Below, one piece after another: positions 19,258 through 29,945 of a stretch of DNA of 64,000 nt. Within the stretch, counting starts at the first letter, position 1, and each line of letters starts with the position of its first letter. The position numbers and the translations under genes were made by a program. Below the pieces are notes generated by a model that searched no databases, was not told the DNA's origin, and saw only the letters and a list, made by a program, of their open reading frames with translations. The DNA is from Pseudomonas sp. 10-1B (lineage in GTDB: Bacteria; Pseudomonadota; Gammaproteobacteria; Pseudomonadales; Pseudomonadaceae): the NCBI RefSeq assembly GCF_000935045.1, contig NZ_JYKS01000025.1:17242-81241 (forward strand), written 5' to 3'.

Positions 19258-20339
19258 TGAACGCGTTCACATTCAATATCCACCGCCGCTTGCGTTTGAC
19301 CGCCTGCTGCCTGGCCCTGGGCCTTTGCTCTGGCAACGCTTACGCGAACTGTACGTTCCGCGCGGGCGCCAGCTACATGACCTTCGAGCGTGACATGGGG
19401 ATATTCTGGGTGCCCCGTGATGCCGCGGTGGGTAGCGTGATCGGTACCAGCTCGATCACCAGAAACAACAACGAAGGCGCGCGGGCCTCGTGCTTGTGGG
19501 ACGCCGCCAACCCACCCAAGGCGAGGCTGCCCAACACTGCGCCCATCTTCTCTGGCACCCTGCCCCCCCTGGGTGGCAAGGACATCAATGGGCATGTCAT
19601 GGAAACCAACATCCCAGGGGTTGGGGTATACATTGAGCTTGGTTCGCCTTTTGACGGAGTAGCCAACAACTCATTCGTTCCCGATCCCGGTACCCGTCCT
19701 GTCATCCCTTACACAGGTACCCTGCGAGACCAGCCTTTCAACGTAGAAGTGTCGGTCATGACGGGGCAGGCCTGGTTCATCAAGACGGGGCCGATCGCAC
19801 CCGGGCCCCAACGTGTCAACGGCGAGATGTTCCATGGGTTTCTGCATAATCTGGGCAAGGTCATGGATTACCGCATGAGCGCAACAGTAAACCAGGCGCA
19901 GTGCTCGCTGAAATCCGATGCGGTAAGCGCCGACCCTGTGCGACTGGGTGACCACTCCCTGGCTGACTTCAAAGGGTTAGGTAGCACTACGACGGCCGTG
20001 CCGTTCTATATCACGCTCAGTGACTGTGAAGACGCCAGCGCCCCAAACCCCGCCCCGGCCAATGTATACATCGAACTGGATGGTGCCAATGGCTCGGTGC
20101 CGACCGTTCCGGCCGACGGGCGCTTCAGCCTGGGTGGTGCTTCCGATGCTGGCGGGGTTGAAATCCAGCTACTGCGCAGCGATGGAACCCCCATGCCACT
20201 GCAATCTGACGAGTTGGCCAAGCCGGTGAGTATCGGCATCACCCAGCTGGACTTCCAGGCGCGCTACTACCAGAGTGCACCGGTGGTGACGCCGGGGTTG
20301 GCAGAGGGGGGGCTGACCTTTACCGTGAGCTACAAATAA
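19257..20339 (+). CDS. fimbrial tip adhesin / minor pilin subunit
   Basis: ATG at 19257 lies in TGATGA and overlaps the usher stop, so the two are translationally coupled. 360 aa. A Sec signal peptide (hydrophobic ACCLALGLCSGNAYA) is followed by the mature NCTF start. The length and two-domain layout fit a FimH-like tip adhesin: an N-terminal ~190-residue lectin-like part and a C-terminal pilin domain with a Cys pair (QAQCSLKS ... LSDCEDAS) ending in alternating hydrophobics (GLTFTVSYK), the donor-strand type terminus of pilins. The ligand cannot be inferred. Without a chaperone gene nearby, assembly would need one encoded elsewhere. Confidence 0.85.
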   Translation: MNAFTFNIHRRLRLTACCLALGLCSGNAYANCTFRAGASYMTFERDMGIFWVPRDAAVGSVIGTSSITRNNNEGARASCLWDAANPPKARLPNTAPIFSGTLPPLGGKDINGHVMETNIPGVGVYIELGSPFDGVANNSFVPDPGTRPVIPYTGTLRDQPFNVEVSVMTGQAWFIKTGPIAPGPQRVNGEMFHGFLHNLGKVMDYRMSATVNQAQCSLKSDAVSADPVRLGDHSLADFKGLGSTTTAVPFYITLSDCEDASAPNPAPANVYIELDGANGSVPTVPADGRFSLGGASDAGGVEIQLLRSDGTPMPLQSDELAKPVSIGITQLDFQARYYQSAPVVTPGLAEGGLTFTVSYK

Positions 20340-20344
20340 CACGC

Positions 20345-20376
20345 AAAAAAGGCCGCAGAGCGAATACCCTGCGGCC
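20345..20376 (-). terminator. Rho-independent terminator (minus strand)
   Basis: 8-bp GC stem (20351-20358 with 20369-20376) followed on the minus strand by six T (20345-20350). It stops transcription coming from the intron and tRNA side before the adhesin gene. The plus strand has no T-tract. Confidence 0.7.
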
Positions 20377-20403
20377 TGTGTACCGATAAAACCAAACAAG
20401 CAA

Positions 20404-21318
20404 ATCGAGTAGGAGGCGGGTTCACACCCACCGTCCTCTCACACCACCGTGCGTACGGTTCCGTACACGGCGGCTCAGGTTATGCGGCTAAGCCGGTTGA
20501 TCGTATCCAGTATTGAGACCAGTCCGAGTTGATCCCACAGTTTCTTCGGTAGGGCCTGATTTACATGTGACGCACCCGAGTTCCACCATGGGCCTCGGCC
20601 ATTGAAGGCAGATTTACAAGCACGCTCTCGGCTCAGACCCAGACGCATCAGTTCGCATCATCGGCATAGCGCACGAACCGGTGGCCCCGCCGCTCCAGTT
20701 CACGATCAAGTTCGTCGAGCAGGATGTTCGACAGCAACGGCGGATAAGCCTGAGCACGCATTTGTCTTCGACACGGCGCTCGATACAGGCCATGAGTATG
20801 TCGTGGTTGACCCGATCAAAGAACTTCTCCAGATCAAGTTCCACGCACCAGCGATGGCCCGCCCCCACATGGGAGCGGGCCGTTTCGACGGCTTGATGAG
20901 CGCTTTTGCCCGGACGAAAGCCGTAGCTGTAGTCCGAGAACAGCGTGTCCGGCTCCGCGTTCGTCCACGTCAGGGACGCCGTCGATGCCTGTGCACTGCC
21001 AGTCGTCACTCTCGGATTCTGTCCGGAACTTGGGGTCACAGTTCTCCCTCGGAGAAATTTCTGCTTTTCGACATTCGACGAGACTCTGGCGCCTACTGGC
21101 GGCTCTTACCCCACTGCGCCGCCTCTATCCGCTTCCTGTTCGTCAGGCCAGCATTTTGCCTCGGGCTTCCTTCAGATTCGCAGTCGCCCGCGCCACCCTT
21201 GCCCCTGGCTAACACTTCCCCTTGCCGGGTGTGTAGAGGACTTTCACCTCCAAGTCCTGCTTTGGCCACCACAACCAAGCAGGTTGCGCTAACGCGCAAC
21301 GCGCCATGCCTGGCGCAC
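20404..21318 (-). mobile_element. decayed group II intron (class C-like), internally deleted
   Basis: On the minus strand the element starts GTGCGCC at 21318, continues with domain I-type sequence containing GACTTGGAGGTGAAAGTCC, carries remnants of the intron-encoded reverse transcriptase, and ends with the typical 3' portion TGTACGGAACCGTACGCAC (domain V/VI region) to CTCCTACTCGAT near 20404. At ~915 bp it is about half of a full intron, and the RT gene has at least two deletions. It sits 6 nt behind the T-tract of the tRNA operon terminator. Class C introns are known to insert just downstream of terminators. Exact borders are inferred. Confidence 0.85.
20475..21039 (-). pseudogene. group II intron reverse transcriptase/maturase remnant
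   Basis: Conserved RT pieces are readable but broken. SDYSYGFRPGKSAHQAVE and ELDLEKFFDRVNHDILM share one frame. After RVEDKCVLRLIRR the frame jumps, losing the PQGGPLSP region, to LLSNILLDELDRELERRG and the catalytic YADD box, followed at once by TGA. A further deletion joins to the C-terminal maturase end (FNGRGPWWNSGASHVNQA, LGLVSILDTINRLS), stopping at 20475. The N-terminal RT part is missing. Non-functional as a single protein. Confidence 0.85.
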
Positions 21319-21323
21319 AAACG

Positions 21324-21349
21324 AAAAAAGACGCCGAAGCGTCTTTTTT
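21324..21349 (-). terminator. terminator of the tRNA operon
   Basis: Stem GACGC with GCGTC around a TTCG-type tetraloop (CGAA on the plus strand), flanked by six A and six T, so it can act in both directions. It lies 41 bp past the last tRNA-Gly, and the group II intron begins right behind its T-tract. Confidence 0.85.
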
Positions 21350-21389
21350 GAAGATCTACAGAAATCGATGAACTCTGTAAATCTGTATT

Positions 21390-21465
<76 letters not shown>

Positions 21466-21549
21466 ATTGTGAAACTTTACCGCTATCGGCGTGAAGCGCC
21501 ATGAAGACCTTCACCACCACTGCACCGCATAGACGCCACAGTATTGAAC

Positions 21550-21625
<76 letters not shown>

Positions 21626-21628
21626 AAA

Positions 21629-21704
21629 TGGCGTCCCCTAGGGGACTCGAACCCCTGTTACCGCCGTGAAAGGGCGGTGTCCTAGGCCACTAGACGAAGG
21701 GGAC
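21629..21704 (-). tRNA. tRNA-Glu(TTC)
   Basis: 76 nt with encoded CCA. Acceptor stem GTCCCCT pairs with AGGGGAC. Anticodon loop CCTTTCACG carries TTC. Only 3 nt separate it from the next tRNA-Gly. Confidence 0.97.
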
Positions 21705-21795
21705 ACACGACACTTTTCAGTGCACCAGAACAGAACCTCACGATTCAGCCTGGATTTTCTTTTCCTGCCCCGCCGTTAAGCGCTGCCGGAGAAAC

Positions 21796-21871
<76 letters not shown>

Positions 21872-21875
21872 AATT

Positions 21876-21951
21876 TGGCGTCCCCTAGGGGACTCGAACC
21901 CCTGTTACCGCCGTGAAAGGGCGGTGTCCTAGGCCACTAGACGAAGGGGAC
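21876..21951 (-). tRNA. tRNA-Glu(TTC)
   Basis: First tRNA of the operon, identical to the second Glu copy. It follows the promoter at 22026-22054 by about 75 bp. Confidence 0.97.
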
Positions 21952-22025
21952 ACGCTGCTGGCATTACTGCCTGCTTTCACTCCCTGCCGCGTTTCGCTGT
22001 GTGCTTTACGCTGCAAGTGGCGCGC

Positions 22026-22054
22026 ATTCTATGGATGCTTCGAACATGCGTCAA
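22026..22054 (-). promoter_or_regulatory. sigma70 promoter of the tRNA-Glu/Gly operon
   Basis: On the minus strand TTGACG (22049-22054), a 17-bp spacer and TAGAAT (22026-22031), followed by a GC-rich discriminator GCGCGCC as expected for stringently controlled stable-RNA promoters. Confidence 0.85.
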
Positions 22055-22142
22055 CCCCTTTGTAGAAATTTATTTAAATCAATGACTTCCGGGTGGGTTG
22101 GGGTGCAGATGCGGGTTGGGTGGACGATATAGAGAGAGGGGT

Positions 22143-22194
22143 TGCCTGTACCGGCCTCTTCGCGGCTAAAACCGCGAAGAGGCCGGTACAGGCA
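22143..22194. repeat. perfect REP palindrome, 23-bp arms
   Basis: Arms 22143-22165 and 22172-22194 are exact inverted copies around CTAAAA. The arms contain the REP motif CCGGCCTCTTCGCGG. Rest of the 21952-22267 gap: the tRNA promoter and the RBS of the next gene. Confidence 0.95.
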
Positions 22195-22267
22195 TATAGC
22201 CGCTATTCGCCCCCAGGCAAACTCACTACACTCAAAGCTGTAATTCTTCTTCAATGAGGCATTAACG

Positions 22268-23035
22268 GTGACACCACTCCTGATCACCCTGCTTATCGTG
22301 GCGGGTATCGCGTTGCTGATCGTGATCGGCTACCTCAACAATGTGGTCGAGAACGGCAAGCTCGAGCGTGCCCGACTGAAGATCGAGCTGGCCGAGCGCC
22401 TGCGCCGCTGCGGCGAAATCACCGAGACCTTCCCCGGCCAGTTCATGACCCCGGCGCTGAAGCTGCTGCTGACCCGCCTGGAGCTCAACCTCAACCAGCG
22501 CCAGCTGGCGCTGGACAAGTACAATGCCGGAATCAAGACACGCATCGGCGAACTGGAAGGGCTGATTGCCCAGGGCGAGCAGATGCCGGTGAACAACCCG
22601 CCCAATCCGATCCAGACCGAGGTCAAGGCCAAGGATGTGCGCTTCTTGCTGGAGGCCCTGCACAACCAGGTGACCCGCGCCGCCCAGGAAGGCTTCCTGC
22701 CCGCCCCCGAGGCCAAGCACTGGGTCAGGGAAGTCCGCCATATCCTGGTGCTGCTGCATATCGAATTCTTCAACAACCTTGGCCAGCAGGCCCTGCAGAA
22801 CAACCAGCCAGGCCAGGCGCGCCTGGCCTTCGAGCGCGGCGTGCAGTACCTGCGCAAGCAACCAGAGCCGAAGGTGTATGAAGAGCAACTGACCTATCTG
22901 GAGAAATTGCTGGCCCGGGCCAACGCCCAGGTACTGGACCGCATGGCCCCGGCGGAGGACGAGCACAACGAACTGACCGAAGGGCTCAAGACCGATGAGG
23001 ACGAGACCTGGAAGAAGAAGGTGATGTACGACTGA
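22268..23035 (+). CDS. conserved membrane-anchored hypothetical protein, 255 aa
   Basis: GTG start with GAGG eight bases before it. A single N-terminal hydrophobic segment (residues ~3-23) is followed by a long, mostly helical cytoplasmic region. Residues ~165-225 (FFNNLGQQALQNNQPGQARLAFERGVQYL) look like a TPR-type helical hairpin, and the C-terminus is acidic. No catalytic motif. Flanked by REP palindromes on both sides, so it is probably monocistronic. The function is not known to me; a bitopic scaffold is only an inference. Confidence 0.8.
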   Translation: MTPLLITLLIVAGIALLIVIGYLNNVVENGKLERARLKIELAERLRRCGEITETFPGQFMTPALKLLLTRLELNLNQRQLALDKYNAGIKTRIGELEGLIAQGEQMPVNNPPNPIQTEVKAKDVRFLLEALHNQVTRAAQEGFLPAPEAKHWVREVRHILVLLHIEFFNNLGQQALQNNQPGQARLAFERGVQYLRKQPEPKVYEEQLTYLEKLLARANAQVLDRMAPAEDEHNELTEGLKTDEDETWKKKVMYD

Positions 23036-23058
23036 TCCGGAATTTGTTGTGGATTTGA

Positions 23059-23091
23059 TGGCCCTATCGCCGGCAAGCCGGCTCCCACAGG
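23059..23091. repeat. single REP element (CCGGCAAGCCGG type)
   Basis: GCCCTATCGCCGGCAAGCCG with the trailing GCTCCCACAGG border. Unpaired. Confidence 0.85.
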
Positions 23092-23148
23092 TTCATCACC
23101 AGCTCAAAACCTTGTGCAGTACCCTATAGGAATAATTGCCTTGTGCTG

Positions 23149-23259
23149 CCTGTACTGGCCTCTTCGCGGGCTTGCCCGCTCCCACAGGATAATCACAAAC
23201 CTCAAGGGCAGTGATACACCTGTGGGAGCGGGCAAGCCCGCGAAGAGGCCGGTGTAGGC
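23149..23259. repeat. inverted REP pair (CGGGCTTGCCCG type)
   Basis: Left REP 23149-23188 and its inverted copy 23220-23259, separated by ~30 bp. Confidence 0.9.
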
Positions 23260-23269
23260 AACACAACAA

Positions 23270-23752
23270 TCAGCAGTCAGTCAGCTCCAGGAAGATCGCC
23301 GCCAACCGCTCCAGCCCCTCCTGGTCCGCCTCGCTGAAGCGCGCCAGCTTCGGGCTGTCCAGGTCCAGCACACCAATCAACCTGCCCTCCTTCACCAGCG
23401 GGATCACCAGCTCGCTGTTGGACGCACTGTCACAGGCAATGTGCCCCGGGAACGCATGCACGTCTTCCACCCGCTGAGTCTTGCGGGTGGCCGCTGCCGC
23501 CCCGCACACGCCCCTGCCGAACGGAATGCGCACGCACGCCACCTGGCCCTGGAACGGCCCCAGCACCAGTTGCTCGTCGCGGTTGAGGTAGAACCCCGCC
23601 CAGTTCAGGTCGTCCACCTGGTTATAGAGGAACGCCGAAAACTGCGCGGCGTTGGCGATGAAATCACGCTCGTCGGCAAACAGCGCCTGCACTTGCGCCG
23701 CCAGCAGGTTGTAGCCGTCGAGGCCAGCGCCACTGGCATTGAGGTCGATCAT
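23270..23752 (-). CDS. msrC: free methionine-(R)-sulfoxide reductase, GAF domain
   Basis: 160 aa single GAF domain. It reduces free L-methionine-R-sulfoxide in the cytosol using thioredoxin. The three family cysteines are at 73 (VACVRIP), 83 (GRGVCGA) and 107 (GHIACDSAS); the embedding sequence VEDVHAFPGHIACDSASNSE is diagnostic of fRMsr rather than of signalling GAF domains. The start codon follows directly after the stop of the upstream ATPase gene, so the two form an operon. Methionine-sulfoxide repair also appears close by as msrB, which acts on protein-bound Met-R-SO. Confidence 0.9.
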   Translation of the reverse strand: MIDLNASGAGLDGYNLLAAQVQALFADERDFIANAAQFSAFLYNQVDDLNWAGFYLNRDEQLVLGPFQGQVACVRIPFGRGVCGAAAATRKTQRVEDVHAFPGHIACDSASNSELVIPLVKEGRLIGVLDLDSPKLARFSEADQEGLERLAAIFLELTDC

Positions 23753-24640
23753 TTACTTTTGCTCCAGCAATTGCAGCCCGACCCAGTAGCGGGCGAACTG
23801 ATAGGCACAACGGCCATTACGGTTACCGCGGCCGGTGGCCCAGCGCACGGCGAGGATGTCCAGGGCTTCGTCACGCTGCCAGCGCAGCCCGGCCGGGCGC
23901 GCCAGCTGGCCGATCCAGTGCTCGACCACGTTGAGGAAGTGTTCCTGGCTGAACGGGTAGAACGACAGCCACAGGCCAAAGCGGTCGGACAGCGCGATCT
24001 TGTCCTCCACCGCTTCATTGGGGTGCAGCTCGCCATCGACCATCTTCCAGTTTTCGTTGTCGCTCTGCTTTTCCGGCACCAGGTGGCGGCGGTTGGAAGT
24101 GGCGTACAGCAGGACATTGTCCGGGGCCTGCTCCAACGAGCCGTCGAGCACGCTCTTGAGCACCCGGTAGTCGCCCTCCCCGGCTTCGAACGACAGGTCG
24201 TCGCAGAACAGGATGAAGCGCTGCGGCAGCTTCTGCAGTTGCTCGACCACACGCGGCAGGTCGGCCAGGTGGTCGCGTTCGATTTCGATCAGGCGCAGGC
24301 CGGCGCTGGCGTGTTCGGCCAGCAGGGCACGTACCAGCGACGACTTGCCGGTGCCACGCGAGCCCCACAGCAGCGCGTGGTTGGCCGGCATGCCGCTGAT
24401 GAACTGGTGAGTGTTGCGGCCCAGTTGGTCACGTTGCTTGTCGACACCGATCAGGTCGGTCAGGCGGATATCCAGGCTGACTTGCAGCGGCAGCAGGTAG
24501 CCACTGCGGCCATCGCGCTGCCAGCGCGCGGCCAGGGTGGTACCCCAGTCGATGAGCGGGCGCGGGGCCGGCAGCAGTGGTTCGAGGCGCGCCAGTACCG
24601 ATTCGGCGCGGTCGAGGAAAGCAATCAAGCGAGCGTCCAT
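23753..24640 (-). CDS. DUF815 family AAA ATPase
   Basis: 295 aa. Walker A GSRGTGKSS at ~93-101, Walker B-like RFILFCDDLSFE at ~145-156 and an AAA-type arrangement after an N-terminal helical region. DUF815/YraK-type P-loop ATPases are conserved in proteobacteria, but their client is not established. It is transcribed before msrC with no gap. Bordered upstream by a REP pair that separates it from the divergent sensor kinase. Confidence 0.85.
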   Translation of the reverse strand: MDARLIAFLDRAESVLARLEPLLPAPRPLIDWGTTLAARWQRDGRSGYLLPLQVSLDIRLTDLIGVDKQRDQLGRNTHQFISGMPANHALLWGSRGTGKSSLVRALLAEHASAGLRLIEIERDHLADLPRVVEQLQKLPQRFILFCDDLSFEAGEGDYRVLKSVLDGSLEQAPDNVLLYATSNRRHLVPEKQSDNENWKMVDGELHPNEAVEDKIALSDRFGLWLSFYPFSQEHFLNVVEHWIGQLARPAGLRWQRDEALDILAVRWATGRGNRNGRCAYQFARYWVGLQLLEQK

Positions 24641-24667
24641 GACGACTCCTACAAATTTCAGTTTTTT

Positions 24668-24786
24668 GGGGCCGCTTTGCGCCCCTTCGCGGGCTCGCCC
24701 GCTCCCACAAGGATCGCGTTCCAGCCTGGGGCTACGTTGTATCCTGTGGGAGCGGGCAAGCCCGCGAAGGGCCGCGCAGCGGCCCC
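24668..24786. repeat. inverted REP pair with extended outer stem
   Basis: Left copy 24668-24710 (GGGGCCGCTTTGCGCCCC then TTCGCGGGCTCGCCCGCTCC) and inverted right copy 24743-24786, in the divergent gap between the ATPase and kinase genes. Confidence 0.88.
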
Positions 24787-24887
24787 CGCTTGGCGATCAA
24801 CTGAAATGAACAGACAGACCCGCCAGCAGCCGGGGCTATTCGGCTATGCTTGCGCAGCGCAAGGGACGTGAAACCGGCTCGGGACTC

Positions 24888-27192
<2,305 letters not shown>

Positions 27193-27203
<11 letters not shown>

Positions 27204-27681
27204 GCAGGCGCTCGATGTCGGCTTCCAGTGCCTGTGGTTTGGTGGTGGGGGCGTAGCGCTTGACCTGCCCGCTGGCCGGGTCGACCAGGAATTTGGTGAA
27301 ATTCCATTTGATCTTCTGCGTACCGAGCAGGCCCGGGGCACGCTGCTTGAGTTCGACGAACAGCGGGTGGGCACCAGGGCCGTTGACCTCGACCTTGCGG
27401 AACAGCGGGAAGCTCACGCCAAAATTGCGCTCGCAGAACTGCGCAATCTCCCGCGCATCGCCCGGTTCCTGCTTGCCGAACTGGTTGCAGGGGAAGCCCA
27501 GCACCACCAGGCCGCGCTCGCGGTAGGCCTGCCACAGCTGCTCCAGGCCCTTGTACTGCGGAGTAAAGCCGCACTGGCTGGCGGTGTTGACCACCAGCAG
27601 CGCCTTGCCCGGGAAGTCGCCGAGCTTCTTGTGCTCGCCGCCCAGGGTCACGCAGGGGATGTCCAGCATTGATCCAGCCAT
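27193..27681 (-). CDS. gpx: glutathione peroxidase (cysteine type)
   Basis: 162 aa, thioredoxin fold. It reduces peroxides with glutathione or thioredoxin. Peroxidatic Cys37 (NTASQCGFTPQY), Gln71 in NQFGKQEPG, Trp126-Asn127 in KIKWNFTKF, and a possible resolving Cys83. It is a cysteine rather than selenocysteine enzyme. Start ATG 27681 (MAGSMLDIP) is chosen over the upstream frame extension, which overlaps msrB. msrB lies 13 bp upstream in the same direction, so the two are co-transcribed as an oxidative-damage repair pair. Confidence 0.93.
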
Positions 27682-27694
27682 GTTCGGGCTCCGG

Positions 27695-28090
27695 TCAGTC
27701 GCGCGGGCGCAGGTCGATGCACACCGAGTTGATGCAGTAGCGCAGGCCGGTCGGCGGTGGGCCGTCGGGGAACACGTGGCCCAGGTGGGCGTCGCAGCGG
27801 GCACAGGTGACCTCGGTGCGGATCATGCCATGGGAAGTGTCGCGGATCTCGATCATCGCGCTGTCTTCGATCGGCGCGTAGAAACTCGGCCAGCCGCAGC
27901 CGGAATCGAACTTGGTCTGCGCATCGAACAGGGGCAGGCTGCAGCAGATGCAGTGGTAGATGCCGTCGCGGCGCTCGCTGTTGTACTTGCCGCTGAACGG
28001 CCGTTCGGTGCCCTTGAGGCGGCAGACCTGGTACTGCTCGGGGTCAAGCATCGACCGCCATTCGTCCAGGGTTTTTTCGATCTTTTTCAT
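27695..28090 (-). CDS. msrB: peptide methionine (R)-S-oxide reductase
   Basis: 131 aa. Zinc site Cys47/50 and Cys96/99 (CICC, CARC), SGCGWPSF with Cys65, and the catalytic RYCINSVCI (Cys119). It repairs Met-R-sulfoxide in proteins with thioredoxin. First gene of the msrB-gpx unit, divergent from alaA across a 167-bp gap. Confidence 0.96.
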   Translation of the reverse strand: MKKIEKTLDEWRSMLDPEQYQVCRLKGTERPFSGKYNSERRDGIYHCICCSLPLFDAQTKFDSGCGWPSFYAPIEDSAMIEIRDTSHGMIRTEVTCARCDAHLGHVFPDGPPPTGLRYCINSVCIDLRPRD

Positions 28091-28257
28091 GTAGGGACCT
28101 CGGCAGGCTGAATTTCACCCCGCACCGTCTTTTCCGGGGCGCGGGTGGCACGTATATTAGTTGGCTTCGTGTGCCAGGCGTTCAGTCTGGCACCCGCTTC
28201 CTGCCCTTTCAAACCTTTCGGCGGGGCGTAGCGCGTTTTCTCAATCGGGATCCCATC

Positions 28258-29469
28258 ATGCAGTTCAGCAAATCGAACAAGCTCGCCAATGTCTGCTACG
28301 ACATTCGCGGCCCAGTGCTCAAGCACGCCAAACGCCTGGAAGAGGAAGGCCACCGCATCCTCAAGCTGAACATCGGCAACCCGGCGCCGTTTGGCTTCGA
28401 GGCGCCGGACGAAATCCTCCAGGATGTGATCCGCAACCTGCCCACCGCGCAGGGCTACAGCGACTCCAAAGGCCTGTTCAGTGCGCGCAAGGCGGTGATG
28501 CATTACTGCCAGCAGAAGGAAATCGCCGGCGTCACCATCGAGGACATCTACCTCGGCAATGGCGTGTCCGAGCTGATCGTGATGTCGATGCAGGCGCTGC
28601 TGAACAACGGCGACGAAGTGCTGATCCCGGCCCCCGACTACCCGCTGTGGACCGCCGCCGTGAGCCTGGCCGGCGGCAAGCCGGTGCACTACCTGTGCGA
28701 CGAGCAGGCCGACTGGTTCCCCGACCTCGAAGACATCAAGGCCAAGATCACCCCGAACACCAAGGCCCTGGTGATCATCAACCCGAACAACCCTACCGGC
28801 GCGGTGTACTCCAAAGAGCTGCTGCTGGGCATGCTGGAGCTGGCGCGCCAGCACAACCTGGTGGTGTTCTCCGACGAGATCTACGACAAGATCCTCTACG
28901 ACGAAGCCGTGCATATCAGCACCGCCTCGCTGGCGCCAGACCTGCTGTGCCTGACCTTCAACGGCCTGTCCAAGTCGTACCGGGTGGCGGGCTTCCGCTC
29001 CGGCTGGCTGATCATCTCCGGGCCCAAGCACCATGCCCAGAGCTACATCGAAGGCATCGACATGCTGGCCAACATGCGCCTGTGCGCCAACGTGCCGGCC
29101 CAGCATGCCATCCAGACCGCGCTGGGCGGCTACCAGAGCATCAACGACCTGGTGCTGCCGCCAGGCCGCCTGCTGGAGCAGCGCAACCGCACCTATGAGC
29201 TGCTCAACGACATCCCCGGCGTCAGCTGCGTGAAGCCGATGGGCGCGCTGTATGCCTTCCCGAAGATCGACCCGAAGGTTTGCCCGATCCACAACGACGA
29301 GAAGTTCGTGCTCGACCTGCTGCTGTCGGAGAAGCTGCTGATCGTTCAGGGTACGGCGTTCAACTGGCCGTGGCCAGACCACTTCCGCGTAGTGACCTTG
29401 CCGCGGGTGGACGACCTGGAAGCGGCGATTGGGCGGATTGGTAATTTCCTGCAGGGTTATTCGCAGTAA
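28258..29469 (+). CDS. alaA: alanine-synthesising aminotransferase
   Basis: 403 aa, class I/II fold-type I PLP aminotransferase. Start ATG 28258 (MQFSKSNKLANVCYDIRGPV) is chosen because the family begins there. Signatures: LKLNIGNPAPFGF, NPNNPTG, and the PLP lysine at 239 in LSKSYRVAGFRSGW. The overall sequence fits E. coli AlaA (YfbQ), pyruvate/glutamate transaminase. Followed by a large palindrome and no gene in the same transcript. Confidence 0.92.
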   Translation: MQFSKSNKLANVCYDIRGPVLKHAKRLEEEGHRILKLNIGNPAPFGFEAPDEILQDVIRNLPTAQGYSDSKGLFSARKAVMHYCQQKEIAGVTIEDIYLGNGVSELIVMSMQALLNNGDEVLIPAPDYPLWTAAVSLAGGKPVHYLCDEQADWFPDLEDIKAKITPNTKALVIINPNNPTGAVYSKELLLGMLELARQHNLVVFSDEIYDKILYDEAVHISTASLAPDLLCLTFNGLSKSYRVAGFRSGWLIISGPKHHAQSYIEGIDMLANMRLCANVPAQHAIQTALGGYQSINDLVLPPGRLLEQRNRTYELLNDIPGVSCVKPMGALYAFPKIDPKVCPIHNDEKFVLDLLLSEKLLIVQGTAFNWPWPDHFRVVTLPRVDDLEAAIGRIGNFLQGYSQ

Positions 29470-29493
29470 GGTTCGACGGGATTTTTGTGGTGG

Positions 29494-29735
29494 TGCGCAG
29501 ATCGAGCGCCGCCCACGCGGCGCTTCGCGGGTAAACCCGCTCCTACGTTTGTTTCCGGCCAATTATTCCTGTGCCAAATGCGCGCGACCGCCTTGGCGAA
29601 TGACACGATATCGCGTCGTACAAGCAAGGCGGTCGCGCGCCACTGGCACAGGCGAGACTGGCCCGAAACAAACGTAGGAGCGGGTTTACCCGCGAAGCGC
29701 CGCGCGGGCGGCGCTCGATCTCACAGGCGCCACAC
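29494..29735. repeat. ~240-bp near-palindrome built around a REP pair
   Basis: The outer arms contain inverted GATCGAGCGCCGCC and GCGGGTAAACCCGC REP cores (29494-29550 against 29671-29735). The inner arms pair CTGTGCCA...GCGCGACCGCCTTG (29571-29598) with CAAGGCGGTCGCGCGCC...TGGCACAG (29622-29649). A ~23-bp centre holds GATATCGCG. Remaining bases of the 29470-29945 gap: the htpX promoter region. Confidence 0.9.
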
Positions 29736-29870
29736 CTCCCGCGCCAAACACCCAGTGGCCTTAACACAACCCCAAGCCGTATGTTTCTTACATCCTGCAA
29801 CGCTCTACCGCACAGCCCCCAGGCCATCCTCTGCCATACTCCGCCGTACACAGTTTGAAATAGTCGCCCG

Positions 29871-29898
29871 ATTGAATCGGCACGGTCGGCCCCTTATA
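29871..29898 (+). promoter_or_regulatory. possible sigma32-type promoter of htpX
   Basis: TTGAAT at 29872-29877, a 12-bp spacer, and CCCCTTAT at 29890-29897 resemble the heat-shock consensus (CTTGAA / CCCCATnT). It lies ~50 bp before the htpX start, and HtpX is a known heat-shock and membrane-stress protease. Confidence 0.45.
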
Positions 29899-29945
29899 TA
29901 CCCCGCAGTAAGCGACAACTCATCCGTCAGGAGAACGTAACAACC

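Noticed and set aside
20602..21351. 249-aa plus-strand frame across the intron fossil
   Set aside because: Opposite strand of intron RNA and RT remnants; no domain on the plus strand.
23441..24871. 476-aa plus-strand frame opposite msrC and the ATPase
   Set aside because: Shadow spanning two genes and a REP pair; no domain.
28087..29562. 491-aa minus-strand frame opposite alaA
   Set aside because: Shadow; alaA carries conserved PLP motifs in the other frame.
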